Assembly: GCA_024663395.1 (NCBI GenBank)
Contig: JANFAH010000002.1
Span: 3,720,001-3,784,000, forward strand
DNA: 64,000 nucleotides
Direction of reading: 5' to 3'
Source of the DNA: Pisolithus tinctorius
Taxonomy: Eukaryota; Basidiomycota; Agaricomycetes; Boletales; Pisolithaceae
The notes beneath the pieces were generated by a model. The model was given only the letters and a program-made list of their open reading frames with translations, made no database searches and had not been told where the DNA came from. The stretch's first letter is position 1. The number at the start of each line of letters is the position of its first letter. Of this stretch, positions 9,679 to 19,759 are shown piece by piece. A program made the position numbers and the translations under genes.

Positions 9679-11988
9679 GGTTTCCCAATTGGGGTGGGAG
9701 CCCTCCAACACAGCCCCAGGGTGGGTCGCCCTCCAAGGGGACCTCAGGCCTCAGGGCCCGGCCCTCTCAACGCACTAAAGAAACACACGGAAATACACGA
9801 GGAAATTCAGCAGTACCCGTTAGTCGGAGTCGTCCCCGACCTCCACAGCAGTGAGCTTTCCTGCTGCAGCGGAAGGAAAGGGAATATACTATATGATATA
9901 TTGTGTTCGGACATGAGTACAAGACAGATGATAAAACAATAATTCTTTTTACTCAATTTGCAAAGACCTCCAAAGTTTGTCAACCCCTCCTTCGAATCAG
10001 TAAATACATAAGCCGTCGCAGCCTCACCCACAGCCCTCCTCCCTCCCTCTCGCCTCCCGTCCTCTCTGCCCTACCACTGTCTCCTCCCATTCCTCTCCTC
10101 CCTCCAAACGTTTCCTCGTTCAACTGCTCGACCTTGACAACGATAGCGTTCATCGGTTGGCGCGCCAATGGGTCGTGCTTCCAGCATTCCAAGCACATGT
10201 CCCACCATCCATCGCACAAACGATAGCAGGTTGATTCGTTGCTCGGACGAGTTGGTGGCCCTTGCGAAATATGACATATGATAGCCGGTACCATACGCAC
10301 TCCATGAAAGGGATTCCTTCGCGAAAATAGTTCCTGCGCGGAATGATTTGCAATAAATGTGAGTGTGAAAAGCCCCACGTAGAACGGAAGGGTGCTTACT
10401 AGCGCTGTCATTCCAAACGCCCAGACGTCCGCCTCTCGAGTGACGGCGCGAGTATCTAGTTTCTCTGGAGCCATCCATGGCAGGGTGCCACCGCGGGGTG
10501 GGTCGACGTCAAGGATAGGTGGCGGGTTGAGCAGGCGCGAGAACCCAAAGTCGGTTACGAGAGCTCGCCCGCTTCCAGAAATCAACACGTTCTCCTGCAG
10601 AGCATCACGCTCGTCACTCAATTCATGCGCTAGCACGACTAGTACCGACCCCTTTCAAATCGCCGTGGGCTATCCCATGACTATGCAGGTAATTCATTCC
10701 GCGGGCGATATCCAAGAGCTGCAGTACGTGCTATCATCAAGCATGGTTGATATTAACATTGGCATACCAATGGACGGGGATCCACGGCGATGTCTTGCAC
10801 GTATTGATGTGCGTTGCCTCGTTCCATCCACTCTGTCACGATTGATACCGTACGGTCGAACTTGGTTGTTATTCCAAGCAACGGAATAATGTTTTCGTGC
10901 TGAAGCGGGGACCAGATGTGTATTTCGTGGAGAGTACGCTGTGTGCCGGTGAGTATGGCTGTACGAATGTTTTTAAAGGCGTTGACCTTGACTGCAGTCG
11001 CGTCTGTCTCGGAAGTCTTCACTGCTATTGCTCTATTCGATTGGCGCAGTGTTGCTCGGCGTATCACAGAATGGCCAGTATGGACGACGGTGTGTCCTCC
11101 GTCGATATCGTCGTCGAGGTTGCTGTACGGCAGAATCTGAAGCAGAAGTGACGCCAGTGAGTGCGAAGCTTCCAGTGCCAGAGGTGACTCTTGTGTTGGT
11201 TGTGAAGCCATCCCAAACTCGCTTGTTGATGATCGAACACTCCTTGCGATTTGGTGAAGGTGTTGGAGTCGACAGCGTGCAAGGACCAGCTCGTTATTGG
11301 ATGCGGTTGGGATTTTTCGGACTTCTAATCAGAGCATTCGTCGCAGTTACAGGCGATAATCTGGTATGTACTACACTCAATCTCTCAGTAGCCCGTTATT
11401 CTGACGCCTATCTCCAGGGTGTCTTGCGTGCTGATCCTCCAAACCGTGACTCTCAGTTTTCGCTCCAACCGACGTGGGAGCCTGTGATAGCGCGCTTGTC
11501 CAGCCACACGTTGGAAACGCACGCAATTTTACGCTTACACAAGCAATCTGGTGTTCGTGGTTAACCCAGGTGCCACGAGGACCGAAGTCGATCTTAGTAG
11601 AGCCTGAATAAAATGACCGTAGGGGCAAGGTGTCTGTGCGCCGAGGAGAACTTGCAGATCGATGGTCTCCAAGTTTTGACCAAGTATAGGCTTATATAGA
11701 CCCAGATTCATTTTTGCAAATTCAGGAGCTCAATCCTATAGATACCAAGGTTCGGAGCGAGGTGTCTTGGTTGAGGCCGTGGGGTGTCTTGTCTGTCCTG
11801 GTGATCGGTGAACTTTTGGCGTGACAGGGGAGGTCTTCCATGCACTGAGTGAAAGATTTTGTCCTGAAGATATCTGGTCTGCCATCAGTCGGAAACTATG
11901 CGACCTACGAGTGACTGCCGTCCGAACCTGTGTAAAAATGAGCGTCGTATGGTAATCATGTAGACGTTCCCACCGTCACGGTTTCACC
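9679..11988. repeat. Large inverted repeat, right arm
   Basis: Reverse complement of 7285-9624. The segment 9679-11561 is identical to the left arm. From 11562 outwards similarity drops abruptly and continues with many differences to about 11988, including extra bases near 11690-11710 and 11735-11760. Beyond 11988 the flanks are unrelated. Confidence 0.95.
9980..11211 (-). CDS. Protein kinase, TKL fungal type, right copy
   Basis: Exact mirror of the kinase at 8092-9323, on the opposite strand and convergent with it: exons 11211-10768, 10718-10650, 10594-10400 and 10333-9980. All motifs (HGDLKGEN, DFG, MAPE, DVWAFGMT) are the same because the arms are identical here. The promoter-proximal 350 bp upstream of the start are also identical; divergence from the left copy starts only at 11562. 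If the assembly is right the fungus has two indistinguishable kinase genes. If the palindrome is an assembly artefact there may be only one. Confidence 0.7.
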
Positions 11989-14006
11989 CAATGTTTTCTT
12001 GGCTATTGGACCAAGGCAGGACCTAATAACCTTGCTCCAGGGTTCGTTGATGTTTTGAATTGGCACGCCACGTCAAATGATTTCAACCAAGGACGCTCCA
12101 AGGTGAATTATGTACCTCTGTGCTTAATGACGAAGACAGAGCACTTCTACTATCTTTATAATTCGCATTTAGTTGCATCATTCCCTTTCTCTTTAATGAC
12201 CATATGTTAATGACTATTCAGAACTTGCGACCACGATACAACCACCACGGAGACGGATGATGGGATGCACTTGGTAGCCGAGGTATGTTGCGGTTTCCTA
12301 CATACTTTATCGCTATTGCTTGCCTATTTACCACATGCCTTTGATGTAAGGGACACAAGACCTCCATGAAACTCAAACATCGCGGTCGGTTGATAGCGGA
12401 GGGTCACACACCACGAGATTTGCAAGCCATCAAGCGCCAGTCTACACTTCGACATCCAAATCTGGACGTCTAGGTCCACCAGATCAAGTGCACTCCAGAG
12501 CTCTCCCCCCAATGTCTCGCGAATCATAATCGAAACAGAACCGATTCGTGATCAAGACGGTCACAACAATGTGCAGGTACGTACATGGCGGACTTGTTCA
12601 TTCGATGACATTGGAAGATGCGAGGTTGGGGAGTTGGCAAGGATGCATTCCTTCTGAGGATACACATCGGAAGCTGCGTTCTATGTGCAAGGATCTCGAA
12701 TGTATACGGCGTTGCTACAACGAGGTCCGTAAGTGATATATGATGACTTACGGTCATGTCATTAACTTTGCTATAAAACAGCACAGCACGACTGCCAACA
12801 AGCGCCGCCAGTCTCTCGGTCAGCAATAGCCACTTGGGAACGATTGCGCAGCTCTGCAGGGTAAACATATGTCTATCTGCTCTGGCGGGGAGTGGCCCGT
12901 GGCAAGGCCATCCCGGCGTGATACTGGCAGCCTGCTGTGGCCATTCTGGTCACGATTGTCATCATGCACTTATCCGATTTCTGTCTTCTATTCGATAGGG
13001 CTGTCCATTACACCCTGGGTTAGCTCCACGCTGGGATATCATACTAGGCGGGCTGACGTCTAGTTTGACCGCTCCGTTAGAATTTTTCACGGAACCTCAT
13101 TCAATAGCTCGTAACATTGCACACTCCTCTCTCTCTCTCTCTCTCGTGTGGGGATACACGCATTCCGGGTCACACTCATGGGGAACATAATTATACATGG
13201 TTAGAGATATCCTGGCTAGGTTCTGGGCCTTTGTTTTCCGTTGATTCCGGTCCCATCAAATCCGATCCCCGAATCGTGCAAGGCTGCATTCTGGCCCTGC
13301 GGCACCCAAGTTACTCGTTCTATTGTATTCCTACGCCTTTCCATCTGTTCCCCTGTCTCATGTTTGGCTTGCACGTTCTATTCCTCCAGCATGTTAGAGG
13401 AGCGTTCGTTGGAGATTCCTTGATGCTGCGGTGCATCGGAAGGAACGCATGGTTTCGGCAGTCAGAAACTACCGTGCATGTGGAAGAGCTTGGACACTGA
13501 TGCCTTCATTCCTTTATTGCTGGTCACCACGAGAGAGCACGAAACGCCCATTAATGATCGGCAACGGCCAATTTCTCTTGTCCGAAGGATAAACAACTCT
13601 CCAACAAGCGCCCTAGCGCAGTCAAATGTGCCACGTCCTGCTGGCCTCGATTTCCGAGAAGGGACATGCCATGTTTCCTATGAGCGTGGAGATTGTTGGA
13701 TTTTGGTCCCTTCTTCCGCCATGGCAGACTTATGTCCGATGGACTCGCAGGGGAAGTCCACTGAGCCGTGTACTGTTGGCAACTGCTTCTCTTAACGGTA
13801 CCAAGTATCTGCCGGTGTTTGTTCAGTGGTCAAGCAGGTGACATGAGCCCTGCGCACCTTGCCAATGCATTTCGTTGGCAAGGACATATGTCCGCAAGGT
13901 TTCAGCGGCTTCGAGCAGGTATATATTCCAGGCTGGAACACTTCAGACCAGACAGTGGGGCCCTCCAAAGTTTCTGAACGACTGCCAACGTCACACAAGT
14001 CTTATC
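11989..14006. other. No gene recognised; one simple repeat
   Basis: About 2 kb without a supported gene. 12003-12135 resembles 2655-2745, and a trace near 12118-12150 resembles 3775-3815, so it continues the mosaic of duplicated debris. A CT dinucleotide run lies at about 13126-13145. Open frames at 13117-13500 and 13478-13795 show no known domain. Confidence 0.45.
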
Positions 14007-14440
14007 ATGCCTTCTGCACATCTTAACAGCAGCTGGAGTGTAGAGGTGAGCTGAAAGACTACGCGTCTGTGCAAACTGATCTTATGTGGAAATCTTCGTA
14101 GGATGATGTGTCATTGATTGAGAACGCACATTTTCAAAAATTCAGCACTTGCCGCTGGATTCTTGACAATGGCATATCTTGCAATGCATGGGTGCAAGGC
14201 AAAAATTTCTCTCATCATCTCAGGGACAGTCACGGGGTGACCGGGGCACACTCATCGCAGCATAGATGCCGCTGGGAAGGCTGTCGGGAGCGGGATTTCA
14301 ACAGGGATTGCTTAATCCGCCACCTAAGGGAACAACACCTCCCGTGGCGTTGGCCATGTCCTACCTGCGACCAGGACTTCACCCGCAAGAACACTATGTT
14401 TGACCATCGCAACAGGAATTGTCCCAACAGAATGGTTTGA
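14007..14440 (+). CDS. Small C2H2-type zinc-finger protein
   Basis: Two exons, 14007-14045 and 14102-14440, separated by a 56-nt intron (GTGAGC...CGTAG), encode about 125 residues starting MPSAHLNSSWSVE. Three Cys/His modules are visible. The first is atypical, C-x9-C with HHLRDSH. The second is C-x4-C-x12-H-x4-H (CRWEGC...HLREQH). The third is C-x2-C-x12-H-x4-C (CPTCDQDF...HRNRNC), a C2HC form. Compact proteins of this type are common in mushroom-forming fungi and are usually annotated as C2H2-type domain proteins. DNA or RNA binding is likely from the fold, but the target is unknown. The start was chosen because it is the only ATG giving a clean in-frame splice into the finger exon. Related sequence lies at 2825-3115. 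Confidence 0.7.
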
Positions 14441-15726
14441 AGCTTTCTCGTCAGCCAGCTGTATTGGAGTTGCAGCTCCCGACGATATCCATTTACCCTT
14501 TCTAGCTATGCTGTAATTTTGGCTGTGACTTCATGCTCGTTTTTACCTCTGCTATTGTATTTCGTCCTCTGCATGCATTTAGTTGTAGCAAGCCCATCAT
14601 GTTCTCTCTCTCTCTCTGTAACTGTACCATACTATTTACGTTCTGTTTCCTTTATCGACCACACGTGGTCTGGGAGCATGCCTCTCGGCGGGTTCACATC
14701 CCAGATGACACCTTGTGTTTCTCACGTGTACGACACAATATGACGCACTGGAGGCGTATGTTGGAAAGCCCTCGAGTCAAGAGTCCATGTGCAATGCTGT
14801 GAAGCCCTCCATGAAGCGCCTTACGAAGGCATGTCAATCTAACAAGACCCTGGGGCTGCGGGATTGGGCTCCATTTCCGAAGCCTCGGGTTACGAACACC
14901 GTCGGGGTCAGAGAGATCTGTCCACGAGCCAATCGTTCACTCTAACGCTCCAAGAAGAGGGAGTCCTGAGAGATATACCTATTATACTATTACCTATATT
15001 ATTACTTTACTGATTGTCAGTCGTAGCCGTAGCCGGTGTGTGCAGGGCCTCCGGTCCGTTCTCCGCATCATACAAGCTTACAAAGGTCTCGTGGTTCAGT
15101 GCGGTGGGTCTTTCTCACTGATGACTAAGACATTGGCTACCGAAATGTGCAACAAAAATCCCACCGACATGTCGACATGTGTAATCTAGTCCTAGGAGTC
15201 CTCAGTGAACGTCGCAATGATTCTGTTCACGGCGTATTTCAACGCTGGGGTGAATCAATGTGCACCGAAACAAAAGTCGTAATACAACTCCACGCTCCCT
15301 CCACGTGGCTTCGGAAGGTTATTCAATTCCTATGGTGCCACCCAGCTCCCCGACTGTGACGAGGTCGCGCTGTCTGCGCAGAATATGGCTTCACTTAGAT
15401 TTCCTTCCCCGAAAAACGAGCGTCATTCTGCGGGCGGTGCACCTTTCTCAAGACAAATCGCTTTAGCATTCGGTTAGCGACCACATAGAAAGACAAAGAA
15501 CAAACGAAAGAATTAAGTCGGCCATCGCGTATCTACCAACTACTTACGACTGAAAGTGATATATGTACGCATATGTACATTGAAGTATGTAGAAGGGAAA
15601 GCTGCTCATCCAAGCCGCATGAATGGATCACGATCCCTCACACCAGAGCAGTGCTCCGATCTAATATGTGGTTTATCTGGCTGACCAATATTGGCGACAT
15701 AAAAGAACGCACAGTCGTACAACAAG
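14441..15726. other. No gene recognised
   Basis: Nothing convincing on either strand. A short CT run is present near 14602-14618. The strand-plus frames here lack domains. Confidence 0.4.
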
Positions 15727-16805
15727 TCAAGAAAGGTCCTCCAGCGCTTCCAGCCTGCTCACTTGTCTGATCGAAAAATTAGGCATAACATGAACAAGCG
15801 GAAGAATTATCCTTACCTATCTCTGACTGCCTCTTGCCATCTCTGCAGCTTAGCAATCTCGTGCACCTGAAAACCATAGATCCGTGGACGATACCGATCG
15901 GCCTTTAATGCAGCTGCAGCAGTACTCCCTGGCTCAGTGACATTCTCAGGATTTTCTGGCTCTTCCCGTGTCCGCCTGTTCCTCTTATTAACCTCGGATT
16001 CATGAGGACGAGTAGGGGGGATTTCAATCGGGCCAACTTTTGGTGGGATAAGGTTAGGATAAACCATGAAGAAGAGGTGCGGGAAGGATGTGCCGAAATA
16101 CGCGCCGTCGATGGAACCATGTCGTGATGATTTGGGAGAGTAAACATCTTCACAGCGGCCGCAGTACAGTTTGACAGATTTCTCATACGGAATGTCGCTC
16201 AGCCCCACCGGTAAGAGGGGTTGCGACTGGCAGAGAACACGAGGGCAGCGACCAAATTCCACCCTCTTGTACTTTTCAAGCTGATCAAAAGTTAGTTCAA
16301 GGTACGAAAAGTTAGACGATTGCCACACCATCTTTGCAAGTCCGCGTGCGGTTACGATCCATCGCGCATGGATGAGACCATATAGTAAGCGAGCCTGTAC
16401 ATCCAGCGCGCCACGCAGTTCGTCTTGTATATCATCGTCTGAAAAGTAAAAGCTCAGAAAAACATCTGAAAGGCCCTTCTGATACGAACCAAGATTGTCA
16501 GTAATTAAATCCAATGCTTGGCCATAGTTGCTGACTTCATTGTTGAGCCCGGTCAAGTTGAACCTATCTAAGATATAATCTTCGTCGACTTCACAGAAAT
16601 ATTCATTGCCTTTGGAGGATAGAAACCAGGAGATCCACTGTAGAAAAAGTCACATCGGCATATGTTTATGATTTTCTGCCCGAGTAGCTCACTGAGCTGA
16701 AGAGCCTCGTGAACTGCTGATCCAGCCCAGTAACGTTGACAGCACTCACTTAGAGTAGTCAGAATCGGATCCACTGGAGACGTCTTCCACTGTACGACCG
16801 AGCAT
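15727..16805 (-). CDS. CKB1: Casein kinase II regulatory (beta) subunit
   Basis: Regulatory beta subunit of CK2, which dimerises through a zinc finger and docks two catalytic alpha subunits. Proposed exons: 16805-16751 plus base 16750, a 4-nt microexon 16696-16693, 16637-15817, and 15754-15727. The main exon shows the family signatures: WISWF, the acidic-loop block [17 protein letters not shown], the helix [15 protein letters not shown], zinc ligands CPRVLC and YCGRC, then [20 protein letters not shown] and the C-terminal [11 protein letters not shown]. The first exon is acidic and Ser-rich ([12 protein letters not shown]), as is usual. A C-terminal intron (GTAAGG...GAGCAG, 62 nt) gives a short last exon; without it translation stops at 15813. 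It is divergent from the neighbouring Gup1-like gene, about 200 bp apart. Confidence 0.92.
16693..16696 (-). other. Putative 4-nt microexon of the CK2 beta gene
   Basis: The first exon ends two bases into a codon, while the WISWF exon starts in phase 0, so a direct splice is out of frame. A 4-nt exon (CTCA on the minus strand) between a 53-nt intron (GTGAGT...TTCAG, 16749-16697) and a 55-nt intron (GTGAGC...CTACAG, 16692-16638) restores the frame and gives ...DYSNSWISWF, matching the family. Confidence 0.6.
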
Positions 16806-17005
16806 CGTATCAGCAACGTGCTCAGAGACGCTTGCTTTTGAACTGACTTGTGGTGGGCAGGAAGTTAGAGTTTCCTGCACGAGTGAGGGCAGCTTGATGG
16901 CATTCTCACGTCCGAGACGGATGTGTTACACAACATACACTGACACATCTACCATTCCATGACCTCGGTCAGAATCGCCTGATTGGACAGTTGCTGTCTT
17001 TTGGC

Positions 17006-19318
17006 ATGCCGGACGACGTTGTGATTGACATGCCTCTTACTGACACTCACAATTCGAAGGTTGCTGTCCACCACTTTGAACCAGCAGACATGGCCCCCCT
17101 GGACTCAGCTCGGGGCATCGCGTCCCTCACAGTCGGCATCCCATCCTCGCGAAAGAATAGACAACCAGATGGGCCATCGTCGCCTCCACGCTGGAAGACA
17201 CCCGAGTTTATCTTCTATTACATCGCATTCGTCGTCGTGGTCCCTCTTATGGCTTGGGTGCCAATTCGTTTAAGTTCACGTATGTCAAACTGCATTTCAA
17301 GCGGGCGGATCTACCTTGACGTTCTTCGTGCCATGCACAGCGACAAATGCGAATTACCCATTTTTTCGTCATCAACTTAAACCTGGTTGGCTGTTTGGTC
17401 GCGAAGTTGTAAGCCAGTATCGTGCGCCGCATCCAACGTCCACTACTGACTTCTTGCTTGCATTATTGTCTGTAGGATAACAGCGACCGTCAATACCGCG
17501 CCTTTCGAGACAACATCCCTGCCCTTTCTCTCCTTGCTTTAGTCTATCTTACCCTGCAGTGGATATACGCTCGTTCAGCGATTGGCTCAACATCGGCAAT
17601 ACCCAAGGACAACATTCATCTTGTACCCTATGTCGTCTTCTTTGCTACTTTATACCTCATTGGCCTCCATGGCACAAGTACCATCAAAATCTTGATCATC
17701 CTCACAGTCAACTATTACATAGGGAAAGGCTTACGAGGCTCTCGAATCGGTCCATTAATGACATGGATTTTCAATGCTTTCGTTTTGTTTGCAAATGAGT
17801 GGAATGAGGGCTATCGCTTCTCGAGCTTACATCCCTCGTTGGCAGCATTGGTGAGGCAATAGTGAGAAGTGAATGCCATTATTGACGGATAGCCTTGATA
17901 GGACATTTTCGAAGGCCTCTACCCCCGCTGGCATATCAGTTTCAACATAACCATGTTGAGGCTGGTGTCGTTCAACATGGACTACTATTGGGCTTGCAAG
18001 TCGCGGAATCCAGAAGATGTAGGTTCAATAGGATTGTTTCTACATGGGCCAGAAATGATATACCTCGACAGCGCGACGCAAGGACAACTCAGAAAGAAAG
18101 GACCAGTACACCCCATCCACTCGAGTTTTACACATATGCAAATTACTTGGCCTACATTCTGTTTCCCCCGCTTTATATAGCTGGTCCCATCTTGACATAT
18201 AACGATTTCTTGTGGCAGGTTCTCTTGTCAATTCTCCGGCACGAATAATTACTCAGCTAACGAATCGCAGTTGCGCCGGCCGCAGGAGATTTCACGCCTC
18301 TCCGTTATGAGCTACTTCATACGCTTCTTTATCTGTCTTATCTCAATGGAGTTCATCCTCCATACGATGTACGTGGTAGCAATCAAGGATACAAAGGCTT
18401 GGATAGGCGACACCCCCCTTGAACTGAGCATGATCGGATTTTGGAACTTGATAATCGTATGGTTAAAGGTTTTGCTATCTCTTTTTATGGACTTCATTCG
18501 TGGGCTCACTTTTTTTTTCCTGACCTTTAGCTTCTCCTTCCCTGGCGTTTCTTCCGATTGTGGTCGCTAGCCAGTGGTATCGATCCTCCAGAGAACATGG
18601 TTCGCTGTATGGCCAACAACTATTCCACGACGGGTTTTTGGAGAAGCTGGCATCGTTCCTACAATCTTTGGGTGGTGCGGTAAGACCTCCATCTTCATCC
18701 GGAGCCGAAAGTTAATCGGTGGCCAGATACATATACATTCCCCTGGGCGGAACGAAAAACGTTGCAGTGGCCACATTACTTATATTCACATTTGTTGCCC
18801 TTTGGCATGATCTGTCGTTCCGTTTACTTGCATGGGGCTGGCTCGTCAGCTTGTTCATCGTGCCAGAGATGTTAGCTGCCTACCTTCTTCCACAATCGAA
18901 GGTGCGTTTTTACACAATGGTAGCAATGTTCCTCACCAAGCGCTGGCAACAGTATGGACATTATTCGTGGTATCGACACGTCTGTGCCATCGGCGCCGTT
19001 TTCAATATTGTTATGATGATGACCGCTAACCTCGTCGGGTTCGTGGTCGGAACAGAGGGGGTGCTCTACTTGTCAAGACAGATCACGGGCAGCCTTGAAG
19101 GTAATGTTATCTGTATGCCTTTTGCTCCCTGTCGACTTAATTTTTGTAAGGTTTCCGATTTTTAGTCACTGCGTGTTGCTGTCTTTTTGTCGGGGCGCAA
19201 CTAATGTTTGAATACCGGTACGTTGATTTTTAGTGCCATCTCTTGGTACAGGGATCTCAGGAGTATTTCAGCGAGGAAGAAAAGCGAAGGGGGATCTTTC
19301 TCCGATGCTGACCTCTAG
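17006..19318 (+). CDS. GUP1: Gup1-like membrane-bound O-acyltransferase (MBOAT)
   Basis: Multi-pass ER membrane O-acyltransferase of the Gup1/HHAT branch. In yeast Gup1 remodels the lipid of GPI anchors and was first found through glycerol uptake. The reading frame is split by many short introns. It begins [13 protein letters not shown], followed by [13 protein letters not shown] (first membrane segment), [18 protein letters not shown], then hydrophobic segments. The MBOAT core has [58 protein letters not shown] and the catalytic His in LWHD. Two late introns (GTAATG...TTTTAG and GTACGT...TACAG) lead to a tail [11 protein letters not shown]...FSDADL ending at 19318. The start is the ATG nearest the conserved N-terminus. 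It is divergent from CK2 beta. Confidence 0.92.
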
Positions 19319-19759
19319 TTTTTGAGATCTGGGATCTCATTGCCCCTCACTAATTATAGTCGCCGATAGCGCACATAGCTCGACTCACTTGGTTTGCGTT
19401 AGATTCGAAACTTCTGGGATATTTAACATCTTTTTCCTTTGTCGTCTGTGATTGTGCTATACCCAGGTTCCGCCATTGACGCATCAACTTGCATTCGAAG
19501 GCAGATGGCGGGATGCTCTTGAGTAAGAATTCTGAGATTACAAAACGACAGGTGGACTTTTTTGCACGTTGATCAAGGATAGGGCTTAGAGTTTGACAGA
19601 TTTATTTGCAAGCTATGGTACATTCGGTGATAGTGATATGTTAAATCATATGGCCATAAATGAGGATTAAAATGTGATTAATGAGACAGCCGATTTGGAA
19701 GTAGTATTGGAAACCTATGAAAGTGCCGGCACCTGGCATTAACGTACGCACAAGGAGAC

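Noticed and set aside
9361..9942. Two 116-codon frames crossing the palindrome centre
   Set aside because: They exist only because the centre is palindromic; composition is low-complexity and they run through the kinase 3' region and loop.
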